Source: Vibrio sinaloensis DSM 21326
Lineage (GTDB): Bacteria; Pseudomonadota; Gammaproteobacteria; Enterobacterales; Vibrionaceae
NCBI RefSeq assembly: GCF_000189275.1
Contig: NZ_AEVT01000005.1
Coordinates: 1 to 41,502 of the forward strand
Direction: 5' to 3'
DNA length: 41,502 nucleotides
The notes beneath the pieces are model-generated. The model saw only the letters and a program-made list of their open reading frames with translations. It ran no database searches and was not told where the DNA came from. Made by a program: the position numbers and the translations under genes. Each line of letters begins with the position of its first letter. Position 1 is the stretch's first letter. This document shows positions 24,648-33,106 of this stretch, piece by piece.

Positions 24648-24944
24648 TTAGAATACTTTTTTGAACGGCTTCACGATGACATTTTGGTAAACACCTGCCG
24701 CAATGTATGGATCAGCATCGGCCCAAGCTTGTGCTTGCTCTAGTGAGTCAAACTCTGCAATCACGGTGGAGCCGGTAAAACCTGCCTCGCCTGGGTTATC
24801 TGAATCAATTGCTGGCATAGGTCCAGCGGTTAGCAAACGGCCTTCATCTTGCAATTTTTGCAAACGCTCTAAGTGAGCAGGACGGACGCTAAGACGCTTC
24901 TCTAGTGAGTTTTCTACATCTTGCGAAAAGATAACATACCACAT
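24648..24944 (-). CDS. yciI: YciI family protein
   Basis: This is a small cytoplasmic protein of 98 residues with the ferredoxin-like YciI fold. The family start [13 protein letters not shown], the [19 protein letters not shown] segment with the conserved His, and [12 protein letters not shown] with the conserved Asp and Tyr are all visible. Its function in enterics is not settled. It heads a two-gene unit with the lipoprotein two bases downstream. Confidence 0.92.
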   Translation of the reverse strand: MWYVIFSQDVENSLEKRLSVRPAHLERLQKLQDEGRLLTAGPMPAIDSDNPGEAGFTGSTVIAEFDSLEQAQAWADADPYIAAGVYQNVIVKPFKKVF

Positions 24945-25045
24945 GGTGCAATATCCTTATTCGGTGTTCTAGTAAAATAGCCTATCACTTTACTGCAATG
25001 TACTTATTTTAAAAGGGTTAATACCATTTATTTGTGAATGCGATG

Positions 25046-25444
25046 TCAAACATTTTTAATTGGGCGAGGTTTACCTTCGCCGTCGATGGCAACATAGTTG
25101 AACGTCGCTTCACAAACTTGGTATCGAGATTGAATACCGTCTTCCGTCACAGGTTTTACCCAGACTTCAAGATTGATCGACATCGACGTACGCCCAATCT
25201 TGGTACATTCACCATAGCAGCATACGACATCGCCTACGCGCACGGGTTTTTTAAAGGTAATGCTAGACACTGACACTGTGACTATTCGTCCTGAAGAGAT
25301 CTCTTTGGCCAATATCCCCCCCGCTAAGTCAAGCTGAGACATAATCCATCCACCAAAAATATCCCCATTGGCATTTGTATCCGCGGGCATGGCGAGGGTA
25401 CGAAGCAGGAGTTGGCCTCGAGGGGCACTCATATCATTATTCAT
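25046..25444 (-). CDS. yciA: Acyl-CoA thioesterase YciA
   Basis: This hotdog-fold acyl-CoA thioesterase hydrolyses acyl-CoA in the cytoplasm. The match to E. coli YciA is close: LLLRTLAMPADTNANGDIFG, WIMSQLDLAGGILAKE, VGDVVCCYGEC and FNYVAIDGEGKPR. The Asn-x5-Gly active-site segment with the catalytic Asp in the helix is intact. The frame is open upstream to 25501, but the Met at 25444 gives the family's usual start; another Met at 25432 is possible. The resulting length is 132 residues. Confidence 0.93.
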   Translation of the reverse strand: MNNDMSAPRGQLLLRTLAMPADTNANGDIFGGWIMSQLDLAGGILAKEISSGRIVTVSVSSITFKKPVRVGDVVCCYGECTKIGRTSMSINLEVWVKPVTEDGIQSRYQVCEATFNYVAIDGEGKPRPIKNV

Positions 25445-25540
25445 GTAGACATCCACAACAAACAAAACAGCGACCACAGGGTCGCTGAATAAATCACTCA
25501 AATGAGAGAAAATAAACCGGATTGTAACAAAATCTGCTGC

Positions 25541-26092
25541 CTAATCACCAGACCCAGATTTCGTTTCGTCTTTTGGCAGGTGCTTGTAGATGTAAATACC
25601 GGTGAGTAAGGTGAATCCAAACGTCGCAGCCAATAGACCAAAAACTTTAAAGTTGACCCAAACGTCTAGCGGCAGTTGGAACGCGACGTAAACATTTAAC
25701 GCGGCACAAAATGAGAAAAAGACGACCCAAGCCCAAGTGATGGTTGACCACACGCGTTCAGGCAATGAGATCTCTTTTCCCAGCATTGAGCGAATGGCAG
25801 ATTTACCCATTAAATGACTGACTGCAAGTCCTATAGCAAACACACAATATACGATGGTGACCTTCCATTTTATGAAGTTGTCATCGTGCAAAAAAATCGT
25901 CATGCCACCAAATATTGCGACCATCACAAAGGTAATGATCTGCATCTTTTCAACTTTTTTGTAAACCAAGTAAGTGACAACGAGTTGAATGGCGGTGGCG
26001 ATAATGAGTGCCCCCGTCGCGACATAGATATCTTGTAATTTGTACAGTACAAAGAAGATGATCAGCGGGATAAAATCGATCAGTTGTTTCAT
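25541..26092 (-). CDS. yciB: YciB/IspA inner-membrane septation-linked protein
   Basis: This membrane protein of 183 residues has about five helices and belongs to the YciB family, associated in E. coli and Shigella with cell-envelope growth and septation. The N-terminus [20 protein letters not shown] and the segment [20 protein letters not shown], then [14 protein letters not shown], are family hallmarks. It sits next to yciA as in enterics, with a 96-base gap. The C-terminal tail DETKSGSGD is hydrophilic. Confidence 0.93.
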   Translation of the reverse strand: MKQLIDFIPLIIFFVLYKLQDIYVATGALIIATAIQLVVTYLVYKKVEKMQIITFVMVAIFGGMTIFLHDDNFIKWKVTIVYCVFAIGLAVSHLMGKSAIRSMLGKEISLPERVWSTITWAWVVFFSFCAALNVYVAFQLPLDVWVNFKVFGLLAATFGFTLLTGIYIYKHLPKDETKSGSGD

Positions 26093-26189
26093 TTAAAGAG
26101 TCTTATGTTGATCACTGAGCCCCAAGTCTAGCGAATAACGCGACTAAGACAAAGGGCAGTGTGATAACGATGACACTTCTTAAGAGTAT

Positions 26190-26417
26190 TCAGACAGAAA
26201 GCTCTCGTTTGCAATCTTCTAGATACCCTTCATTTTTTAAGTTATCTACAGTGAGTTGCAGTTCTTCATCACTCATGGCGAAGCAACTGGACTTTCCCGT
26301 CATGAGCCCGAGATATTGGTGATATTCGAATTCAGTAAAATGACCAATACGATCCACCAGTAGACTTTTGATCCCATGATGGATGAGTCGATAATAGGTG
26401 TGGCGTTGAATTTCCAT
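26190..26417 (-). CDS. Short GemA/Mu gp16-like (DUF1018) protein
   Basis: This is a 75-residue protein. The pattern YYRLIHHGIKSL, then YHQYLGLMTGKSSCFAMS, then DEELQLTVDNLKNEGYL matches, by reading, the GemA/gp16 (DUF1018) pattern of a helix with a conserved basic patch, GK-S-C-x2-M, and a terminal LK-x2-G motif. GemA in phage Mu affects host gene expression and replication. It stands alone here with no phage genes nearby and is about half the usual phage length. I infer a domesticated regulator. It has no signal peptide. Confidence 0.6.
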   Translation of the reverse strand: MEIQRHTYYRLIHHGIKSLLVDRIGHFTEFEYHQYLGLMTGKSSCFAMSDEELQLTVDNLKNEGYLEDCKRELSV

Positions 26418-26528
26418 AATTAGCCCCTTAATACTGGCAGAGTCGAAATTCTGCCGATTTGAACTACGTCTATAGATGAAGCATATTTGATGCCAGTTAA
26501 TCGCAGTTCAAAACGCATTATGACCACG

Positions 26529-26576
26529 CATTTTGCGATTAGCGAAGGTCAAAATGAGATGACCTTCTGCAAAATG
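26529..26576. repeat. Two-step inverted repeat after luxN
   Basis: CATTTTGC (26529-26536) pairs with GCAAAATG (26569-26576), and inside it GAAGGTC (26544-26550) pairs with GACCTTC (26561-26567). The result is a long hairpin 13 bases beyond the luxN stop. No T-run follows on the minus strand, so it may protect or process the luxMN mRNA 3' end rather than act as a classic terminator. Confidence 0.6.
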
Positions 26577-26589
26577 AGAAACTCGAGTA

Positions 26590-29082
26590 CTAAATGGTCT
26601 CTTCTAAATGGAAGGTATTGTTTAAAACCTTACTCAATGCCTGTTTGGAAGTGGGTTTAGAAAGACGACCATCCATCAACTGATTTATTCGAGCTAAATC
26701 TTGTGGAGCGGACTCTCCTGATAAAGCGATTATTGGAATAGCAGGGAAAGATTGCTTGATGATAGCTGCTGCTTCAAACCCATCCATTACAGGCATTTGA
26801 ATGTCCATAAACACTAAGTCGATTGGGTTACTATTAATGATCTCAATCGCCACTTTGCCGTTATTAGCCAGTACCACATCGTAGCCTAACTGCTCTAGAT
26901 AAAGCTTAACTAAGGCGCGCTGCACTTCTTTGTCGTCGACGACAAGGATCAATTGCGTCGGTGGCATTTCTGGTGCTGTTGCCGCCAAGTCATACGAACT
27001 CATAGGGGAGCGCGACTCTGGTGATGGGTCTAATGTGTTAATGGCGATATCGCTAAGTGGGAAAGCGAGGGTAAACTCAGTGAATTCCCCATAAACCGAT
27101 CGACAACGGATTGCGCCACCAAAAGATTTCATGACCCTCTGGCAGTAACCTAGGCCCAATCCACTGCCTCCGCTTTTATTGTGACTGAAGAAGTCATCAA
27201 ATATTCGTCCGAGCAGCTCTTGCGGTATACCCGGCCCAGTATCTCGAATAATGATGAGGTTTTCGTAGTCGTTAGCGTCGGTTCGGATTTCAATACAGCT
27301 CTCTGGGTATGAATCAAAGTAGTAAACCGCATTGCGCAAAATATTGAACATGACGAAGTTAAACAAGGTTTCATTAATCTTGGCAACAAAGTCATGTTCA
27401 ATGAATAAGTGAACCTTTTGTGATTCAGACTGATTGTCAAAACCGTACAGAGAGACCGCTTGGTTAATCGCCGTTCGTATCGATGCCGGCTCTGCTGGCT
27501 CTTGATCTAGAGAGGAGTTATTCACTTCACGCAGGATGATATCGATTAATTGACGCCCACGCATCACCGCCGCTTTACCCTGTTCGACGTGCTGAGATAA
27601 CTCGGTAGACGGTTTAGCGGCAGATATTTTTTGACTCATGCACTCAAACTCCAATTGAACCTGAGCAAGCGGGTTGCGCATTTCATGGGCAATAGAGTTA
27701 GCTAATGCTTGAGCCTGACGAAGTCGCTGGTCGTAGTTGATGTGTACTTGCGCTTTTTTCAGTATATGAGACAGCGCTTTAAGCTCTTCATAGGAGAAGT
27801 TCAACCCATCTGGCTTGTGACTAGACACTAAAACGTGTGACAGTTTGTTTTTTGATTCATACAAAGGCAGCACCAACGCCGAATCGGACTGGTGCATACT
27901 CGAATGCAGTTCAGAGAGTTCTTTTGCTTCTTTTTGCTCAAGTTCATCTTCCAACTCATCAATGACCAAAGGTGCGGTATGATTTTCAAAATAGGAGCGA
28001 TATCGACTTGCACCCTGATAATCATCAAGCAGCTTGAGTTTGTCGCAGGGAACGCCCAAATAAGCGGCGAGTTTAGCCACAGCTTGAGTGGGAGACTGTT
28101 GAAACTCTTGCTCTAAGCGCAAAATATTTTCACTCGGGGAGTGAGCGCTTCCATAGATCAGGTAGTTGGCCAGAACTTTGGCTTTTTTGTAGATAAACGG
28201 CCAACTGATTCCAATGAACATGATGATGGAAATGGTCGAGATATAACTCAAGAAAGAGTAGTCAGTGAGCACGAGTGCTATTGCATAAGCACTTGCCGCA
28301 CACAACGCCGCCAAGCTCATTTTGGCTAGGTGCCGGAAACTGTAAAAGCGTGAGGCTAATATCGCATAGCCCATAAAGAGCATTTCACTGATAGAGAGAG
28401 CTGGTGGCAGCCAAGTAAGTGAAAAATCGTTGAAGAAGAATGTAAAACCAAGCTGAATGATTGCTGTCGAGCACATGAAGATGGTCATGCCCAAAATCAT
28501 GTAGTTAATACGGGTGCGTCGAATTCGACTGGCGCTTCCACGCAGCGAAAATAGGTTGATGAACGAGAGGATTACTAGGGTAGTTAATCCCAAGAAGAAA
28601 GGTTTAGTGTACTCACCAAAGTCTAATATAAATTGACTTGGCCCTTGAACAATCGCGCCTTTAATCGTCAAACCGGGAATCAAATTCCAAGCAAAGCAGA
28701 CGACGAAGGTTGTGACAGCGATGGCGCGTAATAACCAGTGCGGTTTGGACTCGGTGTAATGGCAAGTGAGTTTGACTGTGAACTGATAAGCAGAGCCAAA
28801 GGCAATAAGCGCAGCTAGATTAGCGACCACGGCCATAAATACCGCCACTTGTTCGCCGAACTCGACCAAAAAGCCAGTGTGAAAGTAGGCATTACTGAGT
28901 ATCCAGACCGACAAGCCAAGCGTATAGGTGATGTAGTAGCCGTATGACTTAACACTGCTGGTACCATAGCGACTGTTCAATGAAAAACAGAAAAAGCCTG
29001 CCCAGATGAAGACCAATAGAGCAGTAAGCAGCAACACAATGGCTTTGGGATAGAATATATGAGAAGCGATGATGTTAAGCAT
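26590..29082 (-). CDS. luxN: LuxN-type quorum-sensing hybrid sensor kinase
   Basis: This is the inner-membrane receptor for an acyl-homoserine-lactone autoinducer; it switches between kinase and phosphatase and feeds the LuxU-LuxO phosphorelay. About nine hydrophobic segments occupy residues 10-300 and include WILSNAYFHTG, GPSQFILDFG and SLTWLPPALSISEMLF, blocks I recognise from V. harveyi LuxN. The histidine-kinase segment is NSIAHEMRNPLAQVQLEFE with His466, the ATPase has DTGPGI and GGSGLGLGYCQRVM, and the C-terminal receiver has VVDDKEV and FMDIQMPVMDGF with Asp760. The 830 residues are close to the 849 of LuxN. The start overlaps luxM by 8 bases. Confidence 0.95.
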   Translation of the reverse strand: MLNIIASHIFYPKAIVLLLTALLVFIWAGFFCFSLNSRYGTSSVKSYGYYITYTLGLSVWILSNAYFHTGFLVEFGEQVAVFMAVVANLAALIAFGSAYQFTVKLTCHYTESKPHWLLRAIAVTTFVVCFAWNLIPGLTIKGAIVQGPSQFILDFGEYTKPFFLGLTTLVILSFINLFSLRGSASRIRRTRINYMILGMTIFMCSTAIIQLGFTFFFNDFSLTWLPPALSISEMLFMGYAILASRFYSFRHLAKMSLAALCAASAYAIALVLTDYSFLSYISTISIIMFIGISWPFIYKKAKVLANYLIYGSAHSPSENILRLEQEFQQSPTQAVAKLAAYLGVPCDKLKLLDDYQGASRYRSYFENHTAPLVIDELEDELEQKEAKELSELHSSMHQSDSALVLPLYESKNKLSHVLVSSHKPDGLNFSYEELKALSHILKKAQVHINYDQRLRQAQALANSIAHEMRNPLAQVQLEFECMSQKISAAKPSTELSQHVEQGKAAVMRGRQLIDIILREVNNSSLDQEPAEPASIRTAINQAVSLYGFDNQSESQKVHLFIEHDFVAKINETLFNFVMFNILRNAVYYFDSYPESCIEIRTDANDYENLIIIRDTGPGIPQELLGRIFDDFFSHNKSGGSGLGLGYCQRVMKSFGGAIRCRSVYGEFTEFTLAFPLSDIAINTLDPSPESRSPMSSYDLAATAPEMPPTQLILVVDDKEVQRALVKLYLEQLGYDVVLANNGKVAIEIINSNPIDLVFMDIQMPVMDGFEAAAIIKQSFPAIPIIALSGESAPQDLARINQLMDGRLSKPTSKQALSKVLNNTFHLEETI

Positions 29083-30277
29083 GGTTGAGCTCTTTACTGC
29101 GTGTATGCCTTAATTGAGAAAAGGTCTGTTGTTTGTATTGCCTAAAACTGCTTTCACTTAATGCCGAGTTTAACTGCTTGACGACCCAGACTCCTTTGTA
29201 TGTCGGGTGGTTAGAGTTGGCTATGATACATGATCCAAATGTGTAATACGCCCCATTCGCGAGACTGTTGTAGTAATGAATCATAAGTGGCTGTTCAATC
29301 ACGACGAAGGCGAGCAAGAAATCGTGCTCGACTAATCTTTGCATTAGACGTTTTTGCGACAGGTATAAAAAGAACAGTTTTTGAGTTGTGCTGCCACTCA
29401 CCGTCAAACGAATAATTTCGCAACTTTGGTGGGGGCGAGACTGACGGTTCCATAAGCTTCTGTCAAATTCTGCGATGTCATTTGGGCTCAGTATTTGACC
29501 TTGTTGCAACAAACCTGCGTGTTGCAGTTGCTCGATGGGTTTGTCACATTGCTCGGGTGCCCAATGGCGGCTCTGGAAAAAGGTGGAAAAATAGAGCCAA
29601 TCTTGAGCGGTATTATGGGTATTGACCTTAGCGCTAGAGAGTATGACAGGGTAGGCGAGTTGTTCGTTTTGATAGCTCAAAATGAAATGCATACCAAAAG
29701 TAGACAAGTCGATATGTTCTAGGATTTCATACCACTCCTGATCAACCACTAACGTTGATAGGTTTATCAAAGCGAGTGCGTGTCCCAGTGTCATCGGGGT
29801 AGGAGCATAGATGGTGTAATACCGTTCTGAGCACTGCTCTACATTGTGGATCATCATATCTTGATAGTGGGCTTCATCTAGTGGAAGCTGCGCAATGTAC
29901 TGGGAGAGCGTTTCATCAGCTTGTTTTGAACTCGTGTATTTTTGCACAATACTCCATATCTGATAGTGTGCCCACGCCTCCGCCCAGTGGGAAAAGTGCA
30001 ATAGTATTTCCTGTTCCAAGGCCTTATCGCTGGAATCCCATTGAGGAGGTGTCGTGAGGTAAATATCTTGAAAGAGTTTGGAGGAGAATTGGGTCGCTAT
30101 ATTCTCGAAGGTGAGTGAGGGATCTATCAAGCAAACTTGGCTAAGTCGATCATTCATACATCGAAGAAAGAACTGGTTTGCTTGTTCACCGAATAAGGAT
30201 CGGATTTGTTCAAACAAACCTATGGTTTGTTTGGAATGGGAGCCTTTGACCCACTCGTTTTGGTGGTTCCATGCCAT
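29075..30277 (-). CDS. luxM: LuxM/AinS-type acyl-homoserine-lactone synthase
   Basis: This cytoplasmic enzyme makes the autoinducer sensed by LuxN. AinS/LuxM enzymes use acyl-CoA or acyl-ACP and S-adenosylmethionine and share no sequence with LuxI. The 400 residues fit (LuxM is 399). The C-terminal region EHDFLLAFVVIEQPLMIHYY, NSLANGAYYTFG and YKGVWVVKQLNSALS is the most conserved block of the family as I know it. The first gene of the operon, it is coupled to luxN by an 8-base overlap. No clear Shine-Dalgarno sequence precedes the ATG at 30277, which may matter for post-transcriptional control (in V. harveyi, luxMN is reported to be a target of Qrr small RNAs). Confidence 0.93.
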   Translation of the reverse strand: MAWNHQNEWVKGSHSKQTIGLFEQIRSLFGEQANQFFLRCMNDRLSQVCLIDPSLTFENIATQFSSKLFQDIYLTTPPQWDSSDKALEQEILLHFSHWAEAWAHYQIWSIVQKYTSSKQADETLSQYIAQLPLDEAHYQDMMIHNVEQCSERYYTIYAPTPMTLGHALALINLSTLVVDQEWYEILEHIDLSTFGMHFILSYQNEQLAYPVILSSAKVNTHNTAQDWLYFSTFFQSRHWAPEQCDKPIEQLQHAGLLQQGQILSPNDIAEFDRSLWNRQSRPHQSCEIIRLTVSGSTTQKLFFLYLSQKRLMQRLVEHDFLLAFVVIEQPLMIHYYNSLANGAYYTFGSCIIANSNHPTYKGVWVVKQLNSALSESSFRQYKQQTFSQLRHTRSKELNHA

Positions 30278-30576
30278 GACTAACGTAACTTATTGTTTAT
30301 TATTTGTTGTTATTATTATGTTCTCACAATCGATAGGCAAACGTTTTTATAGTGTAGCGACATATCTATCACTATTATGCAGTCAAAGTTATAACGAAGT
30401 AGGATTTTCTACAAAAAGCGTAACGTGAAGCCTTTTTCTTACACTTGGCATCTGCAGAGCGTTGTGCTCGATTGATAGCGTTGCTACCTAATAAGTAGTA
30501 TGTTCTGTGCTAACCAACTGAATTGTCGAATAAAGAATGCGAACGCCGATCACACTATTGAGATTTTTGGTGTTTT

Positions 30577-30598
30577 ATATCGATAATATTATCAATTT
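30577..30598. promoter_or_regulatory. Candidate LuxR/HapR/SmcR-type operator upstream of luxM
   Basis: The sequence contains the perfect 12-base palindrome GATAATATTATC (30582-30593) within TCGATAATATTATCAA, which differs at 3 of 16 positions from the consensus core TTGATAAATTTATCAA of the Vibrio quorum-sensing master regulator. Over 22 bases I count 16 matches. It lies 300 bases upstream of luxM and 240 upstream of ihfA. Feedback of the master regulator on luxMN is known in V. harveyi; binding here is inference. Confidence 0.45.
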
Positions 30599-30714
30599 AG
30601 CCTAATATTTTGATTAATTTGACTAATTTACGTTGTATCCACTATGAAATAGCGGGGTAAGTGAGCGGTTTTTCTACAGTTTTTTGCTTATTGCGTGAAC
30701 ATCAAATAAAAAAG

Positions 30715-30744
30715 TTGGCGAAAATCATAAGCTTGGCATACACT
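30715..30744 (+). promoter_or_regulatory. Candidate promoter of ihfA
   Basis: TTGGCG (30715-30720) and TACACT (30739-30744) are 18 bases apart. A short inverted repeat CACC-GCAT-GGTG follows in the leader near 30797. Both boxes are imperfect, so this is tentative. Confidence 0.3.
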
Positions 30745-30840
30745 TTCCAGAGTAAGGCTGATATGTTGTTGATTGGCCTAACGAAAGTTATGGTGTCACC
30801 GCATGGTGGCAATGTTTAACACAGCTTTGAGGAAAGTTTT

Positions 30841-31137
30841 ATGGCGCTCACAAAGGCCGATTTGGCTGAGAACCTGTTTGAGAAGCATGGATTCAGTAAA
30901 CGGGATGCCAAGGAAACGGTTGAGGCGTTTTTCGAAGAAATTCGTAAGGCACTAGAAGGTGGCGAGCAGGTAAAACTGTCTGGTTTCGGTAACTTCGATC
31001 TTCGAGATAAAAACGAACGTCCAGGTCGCAACCCGAAAACAGGTGAAGACATTCCTATCAGTGCTCGACGCGTAGTTACCTTCCGTCCAGGTCAAAAACT
31101 GAAAGCACGTGTAGAAAATATCTCAGTTGACGATTAG
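30841..31137 (+). CDS. ihfA: Integration host factor subunit alpha
   Basis: IHF alpha pairs with IHF beta to bend DNA at specific sites and influences replication, recombination and sigma54 promoters. The protein (98 residues) shows the DNABII-fold landmarks: [50 protein letters not shown] with the intercalating Pro, and [12 protein letters not shown]. Ribosome site GAGGAAAG precedes ATG 30841. It is a single-gene unit here, ending before a strong terminator. Confidence 0.97.
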   Translation: MALTKADLAENLFEKHGFSKRDAKETVEAFFEEIRKALEGGEQVKLSGFGNFDLRDKNERPGRNPKTGEDIPISARRVVTFRPGQKLKARVENISVDD

Positions 31138-31195
31138 TGCTGCCGACGTCTGCATTGATCCCGTTGCCTTACACGAAAAATTCAGTTTTCGCTCG

Positions 31196-31230
31196 GCAAA
31201 AAACACCCAAGCACTCTTGGGTGTTTTTAT
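31196..31230. terminator. Bidirectional terminator between ihfA and yciU
   Basis: AAACACCCAAG (31201-31211) pairs with CTTGGGTGTTT (31216-31226) around a four-base loop. T's follow on the plus strand and a run of A's precedes, giving T's on the minus strand. The facing genes are convergent, so it can serve both. Confidence 0.93.
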
Positions 31231-31237
31231 TTGTGTA

Positions 31238-31558
31238 CTAGTCGCGTTTCCACAGAATATGACAGAACTTATGTTCAGGATCACGGCTCACGAGTAAGCG
31301 AGCAAATACCTCGTCGAGTACATCATTTTCTTCATTTACCAGACCAACTCGAACTTCGGCATAAACGTCTTTGTCTACATCAAAGCCTACGTGGCCAGCC
31401 CAGTCATCACCCGTTTCCACTAGCTCAGCAGCGCCGCGATCTTCAAATTGCGCTGTGAAGATAATCACGTCAGCGGCTTCTAAGTTATCAGGTGCCATTT
31501 CAAGGAAAATGTCGTATGCGGTATCGATCGCATCATCGTATGAGATCAAATCAGCCAT
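31238..31558 (-). CDS. yciU: YciU / HI1450-type protein (DUF440)
   Basis: This is a small acidic cytoplasmic protein of 106 residues. Blocks that match E. coli YciU are AYDIFLEMAPDNLEAADVI, FEDRGAAELVETGDDWAGHV, VFARLLVSRDPEHKFCHILW. Its relative HI1450 was proposed to be a double-stranded-DNA mimic because of a strongly acidic surface; this copy is similarly rich in Asp and Glu. It begins two bases after the efpL stop and is likely co-transcribed with it. Confidence 0.9.
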   Translation of the reverse strand: MADLISYDDAIDTAYDIFLEMAPDNLEAADVIIFTAQFEDRGAAELVETGDDWAGHVGFDVDKDVYAEVRVGLVNEENDVLDEVFARLLVSRDPEHKFCHILWKRD

Positions 31559-31560
31559 AA

Positions 31561-32127
31561 CTACGCGCGGCTCATGTACTTGCGTTCAGCAGTATTGATA
31601 ATGATACGATCGCCAGTGGCGATGTATTCAGGAACTTGAACCGTTAGGCCAGTAGGAAGGCGCGCTGGCTTAGTGCGAGCTGAGGCAGAAGCACCTTTGA
31701 TCGAAGGGTCAGTCTCTTCGATCACTAACTCAACTGACGCTGGAAGTTCTAGGCCAACCGCGTTTCCGTCAACAAGAATAACCTGAAGACCTTGAATGTC
31801 TTCAGTAATGAACAATAGCTCGTCTTCAATTTCGTCTTTTTTGAAGGTGAATTGAGTGTAATCTTCGTTATCCATGAAGATGTACTCGTCGCCATCTACG
31901 TAAGAAAACGCAGCTGCACGTTTAAACATGTCAACAGTATCGACGACGTCATCAGACTTGTAACGCTCATCAACGCGAGCGCCTGTATTTAGGTCAGTAC
32001 AACGCAGTTTGTAAATCTTAGCACCACCGCGGCCACCAGGTGTGGTGACTTCGATATCTTTAATCAGTAGGGTTTTACCGTTAGCTTCGATTGCGAAGCC
32101 TTTTTTAAGCTCACTTGCCTTAGGCAT
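31561..32127 (-). CDS. efpL: Elongation factor P-like protein EfpL (YeiP)
   Basis: This translation factor of 188 residues is related to EF-P and relieves ribosome stalling on proline-rich and some other motifs. The N-terminal MPKASELKKGFAIEANGKTL and the loop TTPGGRGGAKIYKLR replace the modified-lysine tip of EF-P; the rest (FKRAAAFSYVDGDEYIFMDN, TGLTVQVPEYIATGDRI) follows E. coli YeiP throughout. The ATG at 32127 is the family start with AAGGA 8-11 bases upstream; the frame is open 12 codons further. yciU follows two bases downstream. Confidence 0.94.
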   Translation of the reverse strand: MPKASELKKGFAIEANGKTLLIKDIEVTTPGGRGGAKIYKLRCTDLNTGARVDERYKSDDVVDTVDMFKRAAAFSYVDGDEYIFMDNEDYTQFTFKKDEIEDELLFITEDIQGLQVILVDGNAVGLELPASVELVIEETDPSIKGASASARTKPARLPTGLTVQVPEYIATGDRIIINTAERKYMSRA

Positions 32128-32256
32128 GAACGTTATCCTTTGTATGGTGTTGAATGGGGGCATTATATACCTAGCTCAGTAGAGAAGGAATATCTTGATT
32201 CGTAACCCGTGGTAAGCGAACATTAAGGGATTATAGAGATAAGAATTGCTGCGCTA

Positions 32257-33024
32257 ATGTATTTGACGACGATAGACCCATCAGACTCGTTCCAAACTCC
32301 TTACCAACCCGCTATTAACGAACTTGTTAGCTTTCTACGCAGTGGGCTGGGAGATAATTTACACAGCGTGTATTTATACGGCAGCGTCGCGCGAAAAACC
32401 GCAAAACCTCATCGCTCTAATTTGGATGTTATTGTCGTGACTCACAAGTCATTCGCTGATAGCAAAACCGCGCTCCTTAACTCGATTAAATGGCGTTTCC
32501 AAAAAAGCTATTCCTTCATTACCGATGTGTCCTTCAAAACGGTTTTGGTCAATGAAGTGGTCAGTCTCGACAGCATTTTTTCTTGGGGGTTTCAGTTGCG
32601 CCACTGTGCGGTCTGCATCTATGGAGAGAATCTCGCTGAGTGCTTTGGTGACTACGAACCAAGTTGGGAGATCGCGAAGCATTGGAATATGGACGTGGAA
32701 GATTGGGTTGCGGTGTATCGCAATCGAATAGCTCGAGCCGATAAAGAGGCTGACCAAATCAAATCGCAAACTATCATAGCCAAGAAACTGCTACGGGCGA
32801 GTTACTCGCTGGTGATGTACAGAGACAAGCGATGGTTCGACGACCCGGTTGAATGTGGTCGTGAGTTTTTGCGTTACTATCCTGAAAAACAGGTCGAGAT
32901 TGAACGTTTGGGTATCTTAATGTCCGGTCGCCTGATCGCAAAACGTTCTGTGATTGGGATCTTGGACGGGTTTGGAGAGTGGTTAGTGAAACAATACAAA
33001 AAAACGGAATTTAGAATCGGTTAG
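32257..33024 (+). CDS. Nucleotidyltransferase-fold protein with altered motif
   Basis: This is a 255-residue protein with the start of a DNA polymerase beta-type nucleotidyltransferase fold: HSVYLYGSVARKTAKPHRSN, then LDVIVV. The usual motif is GS followed by S-D-x-D; here the first Asp is Asn (S-N-L-D, codon AAT), so metal binding may be reduced. The C-terminal helical region (WVAVYRNRIARADKEADQIK and RYYPEKQVEIERLGILMSG) resembles aminoglycoside- or antitoxin-type partners (HEPN-like). No toxin or antibiotic-resistance partner is near. I do not assign a reaction. There is no strong ribosome site before ATG 32257. Confidence 0.75.
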   Translation: MYLTTIDPSDSFQTPYQPAINELVSFLRSGLGDNLHSVYLYGSVARKTAKPHRSNLDVIVVTHKSFADSKTALLNSIKWRFQKSYSFITDVSFKTVLVNEVVSLDSIFSWGFQLRHCAVCIYGENLAECFGDYEPSWEIAKHWNMDVEDWVAVYRNRIARADKEADQIKSQTIIAKKLLRASYSLVMYRDKRWFDDPVECGREFLRYYPEKQVEIERLGILMSGRLIAKRSVIGILDGFGEWLVKQYKKTEFRIG

Positions 33025-33106
33025 TCGTCTGAAATTTTTCCGCTTTTCCTGATATTTATGTAAGTAACTGTGCTAGCTTTATAAAGGGATGTTTATAGAG
33101 GTTAGC

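Larger units (their letters stand above)
30278..30840. other. Divergent intergenic region between luxM and ihfA
   Basis: These 563 AT-rich bases hold no convincing gene. They contain the promoters of two divergent units, a candidate LuxR/HapR-type site at 30577-30598, an AAAAAG/CTTTTT hairpin with a short loop near 30413-30437, and an ihfA promoter candidate near 30715-30744. In many vibrios pheS-pheT precede ihfA (my recollection); here they do not. Confidence 0.6.

Noticed and set aside
26590..29082. CqsS-type kinase as an alternative identity for luxN
   Set aside because: The protein has the longer LuxN-like membrane region and blocks such as NAYFHTG and SLTWLPPALSISEMLF, and luxM overlaps it.
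30078..30428. Plus-strand open frame of 116 residues opposite luxM
   Set aside because: It overlaps the luxM start and intergenic AT-rich DNA, without a ribosome site or family similarity.
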